Made by a program: the position numbers and the translations under genes. From Eubacteriaceae bacterium (GTDB taxonomy: Bacteria; Bacillota; Clostridia; Oscillospirales; Acutalibacteraceae), in the NCBI GenBank assembly GCA_021770095.1, contig JAETRQ010000012.1, forward strand, positions 26,781 to 90,780: DNA of 64,000 bases, given 5' to 3'. The notes below the pieces were generated by a model. That model worked only from the letters and a program-made list of their open reading frames with translations. It did no database searches and was not told the origin of the DNA. Below are positions 25,279-33,976 of the stretch, piece after piece. Each line of letters begins with the position of its first letter. Position 1 is the stretch's first letter.

Positions 25279-25907
25279 GTGTTTCAAATAAAAGGGCAAT
25301 GCTCCTTGATGACGGTTGGAATTGGGTAGAATATGATGACGGATCCGGGCATCTTGAAAATCCCGAAGGTAAAAGTGTTATCAGTTTTGATTATGCCACT
25401 CAGGAATACAGAGATGTGCATGGCGAGTGGAAATTCATGAATAACTATCCTGACTCTACTCCGTGGGATCAGTTCAAAACCAATATGGAAAATCTAATCG
25501 TTGTCGAAGGACTTGCATCATACAATGACTTGGTGGATTCTGTTGCGGTCTTTGAAGAAGAACTTGAAATCCCAATGGAATATCGTTTATTTCAAAATGA
25601 CAGATTTGTCGGTTGGAGTGCTTATCCAAATCTTGCTGAAGTCAACAAAAGTCTTTATGACTTGCTCTTGGCAGCGAATGAACCTGATGTGTTTGATTTA
25701 AGTATAGCTGATAGGCTCTGCGATAATTATTCCACTCATGGAGTTTGCTCTATGCTTACCGATAATCAAAAAGAACTGGTTGTTATCGGAGTTGAGTGCG
25801 AACAAGATTGGAGTAGCATTGTCCCTCCCAATCTCAAAATGCTGTACGATGAAATCATAAGCGAACAAAGTGAATCCGAATCGATAGGTGCAGGAATGCA
25901 AATGTAG
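25275..25907 (+). CDS. Hypothetical ICE protein, 210 aa
   Basis: The protein begins with LLDDGWNWVEYDDGSGHLENPEGKS-type content rich in Trp, Asp and Gly, resembling short beta-repeat modules, and continues with helical segments. I cannot assign a family. The start overlaps the upstream stop (ATGA) and follows AAAGGAG. It is the last gene before oriT. The tail is acidic and Ser-rich and ends ESIGAGMQM. No gene follows for more than 350 bases, so the tail is not dictated by a ribosome site. Confidence 0.72.
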   Translation: MSVSNKRAMLLDDGWNWVEYDDGSGHLENPEGKSVISFDYATQEYRDVHGEWKFMNNYPDSTPWDQFKTNMENLIVVEGLASYNDLVDSVAVFEEELEIPMEYRLFQNDRFVGWSAYPNLAEVNKSLYDLLLAANEPDVFDLSIADRLCDNYSTHGVCSMLTDNQKELVVIGVECEQDWSSIVPPNLKMLYDEIISEQSESESIGAGMQM

Positions 25908-26261
25908 AGCCTGTCGCCCCACGGTTCGCCCTGTGTCGAGAGATTGACTTGAAGTGGGGAAAGTAATCGGGCGAACTAAAAATCGACACAATAAAGGCAC
26001 TTGTCGGAATGGTTTATATTCGGTAAAAGTCAAGGTCGATTTTTAAGCAGGAGAAAGAGTCGGGGTTGCAGAGCTCCCCGACTCGCTTAACATCGCACGG
26101 CAACGCCGAGCGTTAGGGCATTTTCAGCCTTTTGATATTAGGGGTTGTAAAAGTGGCTTAGGGGTTGCACAGGGTGTTGCAAATTTAAAAAATGCCGAAT
26201 TGTCGGACATATAACAGGGTGTCAGACAAGGGGTTGTAAAAAGAAATGAGGTAAATACAGT
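25908..26261 (+). other. Putative origin of transfer (oriT) region
   Basis: This 354-base non-coding region lies directly before mobC and the relaxase gene, the usual oriT location. It holds several repeats. CCCCAC (25917-25922) pairs with GTGGGG (25954-25959), interleaved with GTTCGCCC (25924-25931) and GGGCGAAC (25969-25976). AAAAATCGAC (25978-25987) pairs with GTCGATTTTT (26035-26044). GAGTCGGGG (26057-26065) pairs with CCCCGACTC (26076-26084). AACGC and GCGTT lie around 26102-26114. Three AGGGGTTG direct repeats start at 26140, 26160 and 26229. The nick site itself cannot be named from sequence alone. Confidence 0.65.
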
Positions 26262-26687
26262 ATGAGTAAAAAAACAGAAACAAAAGAAGAAAAACGCAAA
26301 TTTGCTTTATGGGCAAGAGATTCCACTTTGAAAATGGCAAGAGAATTATACAAGTCCGATAACTGCCAAAGCCAAAGTGAATTTATTGAAAAGGCAATTA
26401 TTTTTTATGCTGGTTATCTTTCATCCAACAAAAACAGTGAATATCTGCCGAACATAATCACTTCTACTTTGAAAAGTATTGTCAAGGAAAGTGATAATCG
26501 TTTGACAGGTGCGATATTTAAAATCGCAGTTGAACTTGCAATTACGATGAATCTTATTGCATCATCACAGGATGTTGACAAGGTTACTCTTGAACGATTG
26601 CGAGGAGAATGTGTTAAGGAAGTCAAAAGACTTAACGGTCATTTTTCGATTGACGATGCATTCTATTGGCAGAAAGGTAATGATTAA
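26262..26687 (+). CDS. MobC-like relaxosome accessory protein
   Basis: The 141-aa protein has a Lys-rich start, then KFALWARDSTLKMARELYKSDNCQSQSEFIEKAIIFYAGYL-type content: a ribbon-helix-helix fold typical of plasmid mobilisation accessory proteins that bind oriT and assist the relaxase. The remaining helices (AIFKIAVELAITMNLI) could form the oligomer interface. It stands between oriT and the relaxase gene. The AGGGGTTG repeats just upstream are natural candidates for its binding sites, which would also give autoregulation. Confidence 0.82.
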   Translation: MSKKTETKEEKRKFALWARDSTLKMARELYKSDNCQSQSEFIEKAIIFYAGYLSSNKNSEYLPNIITSTLKSIVKESDNRLTGAIFKIAVELAITMNLIASSQDVDKVTLERLRGECVKEVKRLNGHFSIDDAFYWQKGND

Positions 26688-26689
26688 CA

Positions 26690-29635
26690 GTGGCAAAGCT
26701 TGTCACAAAGTTTAAATATCTTAAGCCCGGAAGTAATGCTGCAGGAAAATATGTAAAATATATTTCTACCCGTGAAGGCGTAGAAATGATTGATGATTCA
26801 AAAAAATATGCTCCAGCAACGGTGAAACAAAAACAGTTTATTGAAAAAATGCTGCTTGACTTTCCCGATGCTGCTGAGTCATTGGAGTATGCAGATTATA
26901 TTGAAAAACCAAATCGAATCAATGCATCCGAATTGATTTCTCGAACAATGGAAAACAATATTGATGTCATAGCTGACTCAAAAACCTATGCAGACTATAT
27001 TGCTACCCGACCTCGTACACAGAAGTTCGGTTCGCACGGATTGTTTACAGACGATGGTGTTGCAATAAATCTTTCAAAAGTTTCCGAAGAATTAAAAAAC
27101 CACAACGGAAATGTTTGGACGATGATAGTGTCCCTTCACCGTGAGGATGCGGAAAGACTTGGTTTCAACAGAGGTGAGAGATGGCGTGATATGCTCAGAA
27201 CTCAGGTCGAGCAGCTCTCAGCAAATCTGAAAATACCGATGAAAAATCTGCGTTGGTATGCTGCCTTTCACAATGAATCATATCATCCGCATATACACTT
27301 GATTGCTTATTCTATTGTTGAAAACGAAGGTTATCTGACAAGGCAAGGGATAGAACGAATGAGATCTTCCCTTGCCTCTGATATTTTTCATCAGGATTTA
27401 ATTTCCGTTTATGAAAAACAAACAGAGCATCGCAGAAAAATCAAAGAGAGCAGTAAAGATATTATGGATAAAATTGTTTCTCAAATCAATTCGGGAATAT
27501 ATGATAATCCTCTGCTTGAAGAAAAGCTGTTACTGCTTGCGGATAAGTTGGCGAGAACATCAGGCAAAAAGGTGTATGGCTATCTCAAAGCAGATGTAAA
27601 AAACTTAATCGATTCCATTGCAGATTTAATTGCAGAGGATGATAGAGTATCACAGCTTTATGACTTATGGTATGAAAATAAGTTCAGCATCATACGAACC
27701 TATACTGATGAACTTCCCGATAAAATTCCTTTGTCACAGAACAAAGAATTCAAATCTGTTAAGAATATGATTATCACTCAGGCAATGAATATCTCTGCAA
27801 AAAAAGATATATCAGATGAGGATGATGAAATTATTGAAACAGAAATTGAAAAAACAGAAGATGATATTACTGAAAATATATCGGATGAACCGATAGAATG
27901 TGATGAAGAATCAGATCATTATCCGCAGAATGACAAGTCATGGTGGACATCTGAATACAAAGAAGCCCGAAAGTATTTATATGGAACAAAAACTGAAACT
28001 CCTGATTTTGAAAAGGCTTTATTATTCTTAAAAGCAGAAGCGGAACGAGGAAATGGCTTTGCAATGCATGACCTTGCAAAAATGTATCTGTCAGGACTCG
28101 GATGCAGTAAGGATGAAAGACTCGCACAGGAATGGTTCGAGAGAACCTTTGAAGCCTTTATAGAGACAGAAAAGAATTCAGATAAACCCGATTATCTTCA
28201 ATATCGAATCGGAAAATTGTACTCTTTTGGATATGGCGTTGAGCAAGATTATTTAAAAACAGCTAAATGGTATGAAAAAGCTGTCGCACTCGGCAATCCC
28301 TTTGCCGCTTATTCTCTCGGCAGTTTATATCTTCGTGGACAGGGTGTAGATGAAGATGCAGAGAAAGCATACGAACTGTTTGTTATGGCAGCGGATCATG
28401 AAGAAAAGCCGAATGCTTATGCAGCCTATGAACTTGGCAGAATGTGTGCTGAAGGTAACGGAACAGATAAAAATGAAAAAGCATCTGACAGGTGGTACAA
28501 GAAAGCATATCGTGGCTTTGAATCCATTGAAAGAAACATGGCAGATGATAAGTTATATTATCGTCTCGGACAGATGAATCTAAAAGGCTTGGGTACAAAA
28601 ATTAATTTGGATAAAGCCTGTGACTATTTTGAAAAGGCAGCAGACCTGAAAAATGTTGATGCCTTATATGGTTTAGGTAAACTGTATCTTAACAAAGATT
28701 TTTCTAAATCCAATACGCAGAAAGCCGTAGATTATTTATATCAGGCGGCCAAGAAGAATCATCAGTATGCACAATACACACTCGGCAAAATGTATCTTAA
28801 AGGTGAAGGCGTAGAACAGGATGCAGAATATGGTGTCCGGTGGTTACTCAAAGCCATAAAGCAGAATAACAGTTACGCTGAGTATCTGTTAGGCAAAGCC
28901 ATACTGAAAGGTGAATATTTGCCTATGGATGATAATATGCCTTTGGGTGTATATGGCGCGATTGAATTATTGTTAAAATCATCGGATCAGGGAAATGAAT
29001 ATGCTTCCTATACATTAGGAAAGATTTTCATCGAAGGTGAATTACTGCCGCAGGATATCAGTGCAGGATTTGAGTTGTTACTGAAAGCAACGGAAAAGAA
29101 CTGTATTCCTGCTTGGTATTTTCTCGGAAAGATGTTTTACAATGGACTTGGTGTAGAAAAGGATATTGATGCCGCAATTTATTATTTTGAAAAAGCAGTC
29201 AAAGGGAAAAATCTGTTTGCAGCTTATCAATTGGGAAAGATTTATTCAAGTGAAGAAGGTTATATTGATATGAGTAAAGCAATTGATTATTTTATGATTG
29301 CTGCCCAGGATCAAAATTCGTTCGCAGAATATCAGCTCGGCAAAATATATCTTTATGGTAACGGTGTGGAAAAGGAACATGATATTGCAATGCATTATCT
29401 GCATTTATCTGCCGAACACGGAAACCAATATGCCGAGCAGTTGCTATACAGTATACAAAAGCAAAAAAACATTATGGCTGCAATGAGCTCACTGCGATTG
29501 CTTCAACACATTTCTAATCTGATTCGAAGAAAGAATCAGGAGCAGAACAGAAGAAAAATCGGACAGATTGACCGTAAGATGCAACAGAAGATAAACGAAA
29601 AGAAACAAGCTCATGGTTTAAAACCGAGTATGTAA
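26690..29635 (+). CDS. Relaxase (MobP3-like) with C-terminal Sel1 repeats
   Basis: Relaxases nick oriT and pilot the single strand into the recipient. Residues 195-207, with His199-Pro-His201-Ile-His203, form the metal-binding HUH motif of MobP relaxases. The N-terminus, with KFKYLKPGSNAAGKYVKYI, should carry the catalytic Tyr. From about residue 430 to 940 there is a long series of Sel1/TPR-like repeats (for example AKWYEKAVALGNPFAAYSLG), probably a protein-docking surface. The last 40 residues are basic and end HGLKPSM, matching the Met-tailed accessory proteins. The start is GTG 26690, three bases after the mobC stop. Full length 981 aa. Confidence 0.93.
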   Translation: MAKLVTKFKYLKPGSNAAGKYVKYISTREGVEMIDDSKKYAPATVKQKQFIEKMLLDFPDAAESLEYADYIEKPNRINASELISRTMENNIDVIADSKTYADYIATRPRTQKFGSHGLFTDDGVAINLSKVSEELKNHNGNVWTMIVSLHREDAERLGFNRGERWRDMLRTQVEQLSANLKIPMKNLRWYAAFHNESYHPHIHLIAYSIVENEGYLTRQGIERMRSSLASDIFHQDLISVYEKQTEHRRKIKESSKDIMDKIVSQINSGIYDNPLLEEKLLLLADKLARTSGKKVYGYLKADVKNLIDSIADLIAEDDRVSQLYDLWYENKFSIIRTYTDELPDKIPLSQNKEFKSVKNMIITQAMNISAKKDISDEDDEIIETEIEKTEDDITENISDEPIECDEESDHYPQNDKSWWTSEYKEARKYLYGTKTETPDFEKALLFLKAEAERGNGFAMHDLAKMYLSGLGCSKDERLAQEWFERTFEAFIETEKNSDKPDYLQYRIGKLYSFGYGVEQDYLKTAKWYEKAVALGNPFAAYSLGSLYLRGQGVDEDAEKAYELFVMAADHEEKPNAYAAYELGRMCAEGNGTDKNEKASDRWYKKAYRGFESIERNMADDKLYYRLGQMNLKGLGTKINLDKACDYFEKAADLKNVDALYGLGKLYLNKDFSKSNTQKAVDYLYQAAKKNHQYAQYTLGKMYLKGEGVEQDAEYGVRWLLKAIKQNNSYAEYLLGKAILKGEYLPMDDNMPLGVYGAIELLLKSSDQGNEYASYTLGKIFIEGELLPQDISAGFELLLKATEKNCIPAWYFLGKMFYNGLGVEKDIDAAIYYFEKAVKGKNLFAAYQLGKIYSSEEGYIDMSKAIDYFMIAAQDQNSFAEYQLGKIYLYGNGVEKEHDIAMHYLHLSAEHGNQYAEQLLYSIQKQKNIMAAMSSLRLLQHISNLIRRKNQEQNRRKIGQIDRKMQQKINEKKQAHGLKPSM

Positions 29636-29657
29636 TTGTATTTGAGAAAGGAATCTA

Positions 29658-30578
29658 ATGTCATATATTTATTTTACAGAAGAAGAAAAAGAACGAGCGA
29701 GGACTGTTAATATTGCGGAATTGCTCAAAAGTCAGGGGGAAACACTGAAAAGGTCAGGCAGTGAATATGAATGGCTTGACGGAACACAGAAGGTAACCAT
29801 CAGGGGAAACCTTTGGTTTCATCAATACGAAAGAGTTGGCGGTGATGCGGTAGGCTTTGTCAGAAAATTCTATAACAAAGAATATTCCGAAGCTGTGCAG
29901 TTTCTCTTGGATGGAAAATGCGGAACTATTATCAGGGCAAAACCGATTGAACGAGAGAAAAAGGAATTCAAAATGCCGCAAGCGTATTGGAATATGGATA
30001 AAGTGAAATACTATCTGCACGAAGTCAGGGGTATTGACGAAGATGTTATTGAGGCATTTGTTGATAAAAATATGATTTTTGAGTCGTCAGATTATCACAA
30101 TGCTGTGTTCGTTGGTTTCGATAAAAACGGTGTTCCACGGCATGCCAATAAGCGAGGTATACTCAAAGGTAGCACTTTCAAAGGAAACGCAGAAGGCAGC
30201 TTGGATGAGTTTGCATTTCATTGGATTGGAACAAATAATAAATTGTTTTTAGTAGAAGCTCCCATTGATGCACTCTCGCTTATTTGTTTAAACAAAGATA
30301 CTTGGCAAGAAGATTGGAAAAATAATAGTTATGCAGCATCCTGCTCCATTTCGGACAGGGTGCTTTTTCAATGCCTGAAAGATTATCCGCATATCAACGA
30401 AGTATATATCGCCTACGATAGTGATATATACGGACAAAATGCGGCCAAGAGAACAAAAGCCAAATTGGATAATCTTGGTGGATACAAATCACATATCCTT
30501 GTTCCTGAAAACAAAGATTGGAATGAAGATTATTTGGAATTGGATGAAGAAGGGAGTGATATAGAATGGGTAATGTAA
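29658..30578 (+). CDS. DUF3991/TOPRIM protein
   Basis: The N-terminal half (RTVNIAELLKSQGETLKRSGSEYEW, then GGDAVGFVRKFYNKEYSEAV) resembles the CHC2-like zinc-free primase segment, and the middle matches DUF3991. The C-terminal TOPRIM region has LFLVEAPIDALSL and VYIAYDSDIYGQNA, with the expected acidic residues. Such proteins accompany relaxases in ICEs and may prime or process the transferred strand. It ends EEGSDIEWVM, acidic with a terminal Met, though that end overlaps the coupling-protein start by 13 bases. Confidence 0.88.
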   Translation: MSYIYFTEEEKERARTVNIAELLKSQGETLKRSGSEYEWLDGTQKVTIRGNLWFHQYERVGGDAVGFVRKFYNKEYSEAVQFLLDGKCGTIIRAKPIEREKKEFKMPQAYWNMDKVKYYLHEVRGIDEDVIEAFVDKNMIFESSDYHNAVFVGFDKNGVPRHANKRGILKGSTFKGNAEGSLDEFAFHWIGTNNKLFLVEAPIDALSLICLNKDTWQEDWKNNSYAASCSISDRVLFQCLKDYPHINEVYIAYDSDIYGQNAAKRTKAKLDNLGGYKSHILVPENKDWNEDYLELDEEGSDIEWVM

Positions 30579-32443
30579 TGTCATTAGTTTTTGTAGCAGT
30601 AGTTATGGCATCTGTTCTTGGTGGGATAACATTGCTCACCCATGTCTACAGCCTAAATGGGATTAAAAATAAAACGGTTGGTAACGGACAGCATGGTACT
30701 GCCCGTTGGGCAACGAAAAAAGAAATTCATGACACTTATGTACAAGTTCCATTCAATCCGAAAGAATGGCGAAAAGGAAACTGTCTGCCTACAGAACAAG
30801 GTTTGGTAGTCGGCTGCAAAGGAACAAAACTCGATACCACTGCATTTGTAGATACAGGAGATGTTCATGCACTTATGATTGGTGCTGCCGGCGTTGGTAA
30901 AACAGCGTATTGGATGTATCCGTGTATTGAATATGCTCTTGCATCGGGTATGTCCTTTTTATCAACCGATACCAAAGGAGATATCATGCGTAACTATGGT
31001 ACGATAGCTAAAAAGTATTACGGCTACAATATATCTGTAATCGATTTGCGTAATCCTACCAAGAGTAACGGCAATAATCTCCTTCACCTGGTAAACAAGT
31101 ATATGGATATGTATCAGGAAAATCCTGAGATGCTGGTATACAAGGCAAAGGCAGAAAAATATGCAAAGATTATTGCCAAAACAATTATTCTTTCAGGAAT
31201 GGATGCAGCCTCATTCGGACAGAACGCATACTTCTATGATGCAGCCGAAGGCTTGTTGTCTGCAACAATATTACTCGTTGCAGAATTCTGTGAGCCGCAG
31301 GAAAGGCACATTGTATCGGTGTTCAAAATCATTCAGGAATTGTTGGCTCCTGCAAAAGGTAAAGGTAACAAAGGTAAGAATCAATTTCAGACCTTAATGG
31401 AACTTCTTCCCGATGAACACAAAGCCAAGTGGTTTGCAGGCGCAGCTCTGAACACGGCAGAACAGAGTATGGCATCTGTTATGTCCACTGCACTATCAAG
31501 ACTTAATGCCTTTCTCGATTCAGAGTTGGAGCAGATACTCTGCTTTGATACAGAGATAGATGCAGAACGATTCTGCAATGAAAAGTCCGCAATCTTTCTT
31601 GTTATGCCCGAAGAAAATCCCAACACATTCTTTATGATTTCTTTAATCATTCAGCAGTTATACAGAGAGATACTCTCGGTTGCTGATGAGAACGGCGGCA
31701 AACTCAAGAACCGCTGTGTGTTTTTCTGCGATGAATTCGGCACGCTGCCCAAGATAGAATCAGCAGAAATGATGTTCAGTGCATCTCGTTCGAGACGACT
31801 TCAGATTGTACCGATTATTCAATCCTTTGCTCAGCTTGAAAAGAATTACGGTAAAGAAGGCAGTGAGATCATTATTGATAATACCCAGCTCACGATATTC
31901 GGTGGCTTTGCACCAAACAGTAGCTCGGCAGATATATTATCAAAGGCACTCGGTAACAGAACGGTCATGACAGGCTCCGTGAGCAGAAGCAAAAACGATC
32001 CTTCACAGTCTTTGCAGATGATTGAAAGACCGTTAATGACACCCGATGAGTTGAAATCTCTTCCGAAAGGCAACTTCATTGTTATGAAAACAGGATGTTA
32101 TCCAATGCGTGTAAAACTGAAATTGTTCTTTAAATGGGGCATTGATTTTGAAGAACCTTATGAGATGACTGAACAAGGCAACCGTGAGGTTAAATATGCT
32201 AATAAAAATGAATTGATAGATGAAATCATACGCAAATATCATCCCGAATGGACAGACGCGGTTGAAGATGAAAACGGTTCATCATCAGGCGGACAAAGTC
32301 AGGCACAGACAAATGAACAGTCCTCAGATGATAAAGCCGAAAAGGAAATTAACAAAGACAATCCTTCACAGGAAAATGAATCGCCGAAGGTCAAAGTTGA
32401 ACCGCCTCAAAGAAAAGAGGGTGAACACAATCGGCAGACTTAA
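30566..32443 (+). CDS. VirD4/TraG coupling protein
   Basis: The type IV coupling protein recognises substrates and feeds them to the channel. One N-terminal membrane segment (about residues 3-27) is followed by GTARWATKKEI, Walker A GAAGVGKT (about 106-113), FLSTDTKGDI, and Walker B VFFCDEFGTLPKI (about 386-398), then FSASRSRRLQIVPIIQSFAQLEKNYG. At 625 aa it is normal. The last 60 residues are polar and disordered. The start lies inside the TOPRIM gene with GGGAG. If the Met tails are secretion signals, this protein is the first candidate to bind them. Confidence 0.96.
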   Translation: MGNVMSLVFVAVVMASVLGGITLLTHVYSLNGIKNKTVGNGQHGTARWATKKEIHDTYVQVPFNPKEWRKGNCLPTEQGLVVGCKGTKLDTTAFVDTGDVHALMIGAAGVGKTAYWMYPCIEYALASGMSFLSTDTKGDIMRNYGTIAKKYYGYNISVIDLRNPTKSNGNNLLHLVNKYMDMYQENPEMLVYKAKAEKYAKIIAKTIILSGMDAASFGQNAYFYDAAEGLLSATILLVAEFCEPQERHIVSVFKIIQELLAPAKGKGNKGKNQFQTLMELLPDEHKAKWFAGAALNTAEQSMASVMSTALSRLNAFLDSELEQILCFDTEIDAERFCNEKSAIFLVMPEENPNTFFMISLIIQQLYREILSVADENGGKLKNRCVFFCDEFGTLPKIESAEMMFSASRSRRLQIVPIIQSFAQLEKNYGKEGSEIIIDNTQLTIFGGFAPNSSSADILSKALGNRTVMTGSVSRSKNDPSQSLQMIERPLMTPDELKSLPKGNFIVMKTGCYPMRVKLKLFFKWGIDFEEPYEMTEQGNREVKYANKNELIDEIIRKYHPEWTDAVEDENGSSSGGQSQAQTNEQSSDDKAEKEINKDNPSQENESPKVKVEPPQRKEGEHNRQT

Positions 32444-32690
32444 TCATATTTACAAAGCAGACTTATCTCACAGAGCCGTATCGGTATATATCTATCTTTA
32501 TGACCGGGCAAACAAAGACGGTGAGTGCTGGCCCTCTATTCCGACCATTGCAAAAGAATTAAAGCTCTCTGAATCAACCGTTCGGAGAGCTTTAAAGGAT
32601 CTAAGGAAAGAAGGATTTATTGTTACTGAACAAAGGTACAGAAAGCATGGAGGCAAGAGCAGTCTGCTTTACAAACTGAAAATGCAGTGA
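32421..32690 (+). CDS. Winged-helix regulator/replication-initiator-like protein
   Basis: Residues about 30-75 (CWPSIPTIAKELKLSESTVRRALKDLRKEGFI) form a winged helix-turn-helix of the GntR/RepA-N type. It resembles small helix-turn-helix proteins found after TraG in Tn1549-type ICEs. The start is uncertain: GTG 32421 overlaps the TraG gene by 23 bases and stands directly against AGAGG, which is too close for ideal spacing. Likely an ICE regulator. Confidence 0.78.
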   Translation: MNTIGRLNHIYKADLSHRAVSVYIYLYDRANKDGECWPSIPTIAKELKLSESTVRRALKDLRKEGFIVTEQRYRKHGGKSSLLYKLKMQ

Positions 32691-32725
32691 GCAAAAAAAG
32701 AAAAACCTTCTGCCAAGGGAGTATT

Positions 32726-32788
32726 ATGCTCTCTCGGTGGAAGGTGGCTCCTGTCATCAGGATAGGTGTAGTGAAGTACCCATTTTAA
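32726..32788 (+). CDS. Possible 20-aa small protein in a hairpin
   Basis: An ATG 5 bases after AAGGGAG opens 20 codons (MLSRWKVAPVIRIGVVKYPF) and TAA. The ribosome site and start sit in the apical part of a hairpin formed by ACCTTC (32705-32710) and GAAGGT (32740-32745). I have a memory of similar sequence at this place in related ICEs but cannot verify it. It may be a leader peptide or only a structured RNA. Confidence 0.35.
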   Translation: MLSRWKVAPVIRIGVVKYPF

Positions 32789-32813
32789 GATATACAGCAG
32801 AAAGAATAGTATA

Positions 32814-33251
32814 CTATATTTCGAGAATGTTACCGGAAATAGATTTTATAAATTGTATGGCATTATTTAGTGCATATTTTTTTGAAATGCTGGATAGAAT
32901 TGTAACATCGGTATATTGATTAAGAAGATTTGGATACGCAGATAATTCTATATTGAAAAAAGATAAAAAGTCTCTTTCGGGAATTATAATATGTAATTTT
33001 ATTTTGCGATATTTCAGGTTGCTTTTTTTCTGCTGTGAAATATATTCCGCTGCAATCAAACTCGCTGGTGTTATCGTCAAAGTAAAATGTTGACAACCAC
33101 TATTTAGCATAACATTAATGCGCTTAGTTAAATTGAGATACCAGTCTGATTTATAAATATTATTGCAAAGCCTATATTCAAAAAGTTCTCTGTTTGTTGG
33201 TATGATTTTATCAATAATTATACACCTATCCATGTAATTTGCGTTTTTCAT
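32814..33251 (-). CDS. Diverged SLOG/DUF1273-like protein
   Basis: The 145-aa protein contains RINVMLNSGCQHFTLTITPASLIAAEYI followed by IKLHIIIPERD in content. This has the same order of strand, glycine turn, helix and strand as the SLOG/DUF1273 fold, which is clearer in the gene at 47830. The usual GGA-type loop is degraded (TITPAS), so nucleotide binding is doubtful. The start follows GGAGG. It is isolated on the minus strand and AT-rich. Confidence 0.6.
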   Translation of the reverse strand: MKNANYMDRCIIIDKIIPTNRELFEYRLCNNIYKSDWYLNLTKRINVMLNSGCQHFTLTITPASLIAAEYISQQKKSNLKYRKIKLHIIIPERDFLSFFNIELSAYPNLLNQYTDVTILSSISKKYALNNAIQFIKSISGNILEI

Positions 33252-33354
33252 ATAATTACCTCCGTGCAGGAAAGTAATAAATTATTACTATTCAAAAGTC
33301 AAGACAAAATACAAAATTGCACAGATTTTTAACAAAAAATGCATTTGAAAAATA

Positions 33355-33405
33355 GATACAACATTGAAAATTGTGGATACAACATTGCTATAACAGTTTT
33401 GTATC
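33355..33405 (+). promoter_or_regulatory. Operator repeats of XRE gene
   Basis: GATACAACATTG occurs at 33355-33366 and 33376-33387, exactly 21 bases apart (two helical turns), with an inverted GTATC at 33401. They lie 35-85 bases before the XRE start and look like autoregulatory operators. Confidence 0.55.
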
Positions 33406-33440
33406 TATTTATATTACAATATTAAAAGAGGTGATGAGAT

Positions 33441-33716
33441 ATGGATGTCCTGAAAAAATTAAATGAGCTTAAGAAAAACAATAATTGGACTAATTATCGC
33501 ATTGCCAAGGAAGCAGGACTATCTCCTGCAACGGTAAAGAATGTATTTGAAAGAAAAACAATCCCAAGAGTTGATACTTTAGAGGCAATATGTAAGGCTT
33601 TCGGCATAACTTTAGCACAGTTTTTTCACGAAGATGAACGCTATGTATTTCTTAATGACTCACAATTTGAACTTTTTGAATTATGGGAATGTTTACCGGC
33701 TTATAAAGGCTTATAA
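33441..33716 (+). CDS. XRE-family transcriptional regulator
   Basis: The 91-aa protein has a single helix-turn-helix: WTNYRIAKEAGLSPATVKNVFERKTIPRVDTLEAICKAFGI in content, the standard Cro/C1 layout at residues 15-58, then a short C-terminal extension. The start follows AGAGGTG. The direct repeats upstream suggest that it regulates itself. An intrinsic terminator follows, so it is monocistronic. Confidence 0.9.
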   Translation: MDVLKKLNELKKNNNWTNYRIAKEAGLSPATVKNVFERKTIPRVDTLEAICKAFGITLAQFFHEDERYVFLNDSQFELFELWECLPAYKGL

Positions 33717-33775
33717 AAAAGAAGCCCTAAAATATTTTTTGATATTAATGAAAAAAGAAAATGATAAATAAATTG

Positions 33776-33806
33776 AAAAAAAAGGCACTTAATGTGCCTT
33801 TTTTTT
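33776..33806 (+). terminator. Intrinsic terminator
   Basis: AAAAAAAAGGCAC pairs with GTGCCTTTTTTTT with a 5-base loop; it ends the XRE transcript and could work in both directions. Confidence 0.88.
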
Positions 33807-33976
33807 ATGCCCAAAATGTAAAAAAATTATGAACAAAATGAATAATTATATCAAAATATGTTATAAAAGAGCCTAAAAATGATATAATATTGAAATAGTA
33901 ATAAGTCGTTTTTCAATGTGTTTTTTTACTAAATTGATACATTTTTGTCGAAAAAATGTGCAGTTTTGCAAAATGC

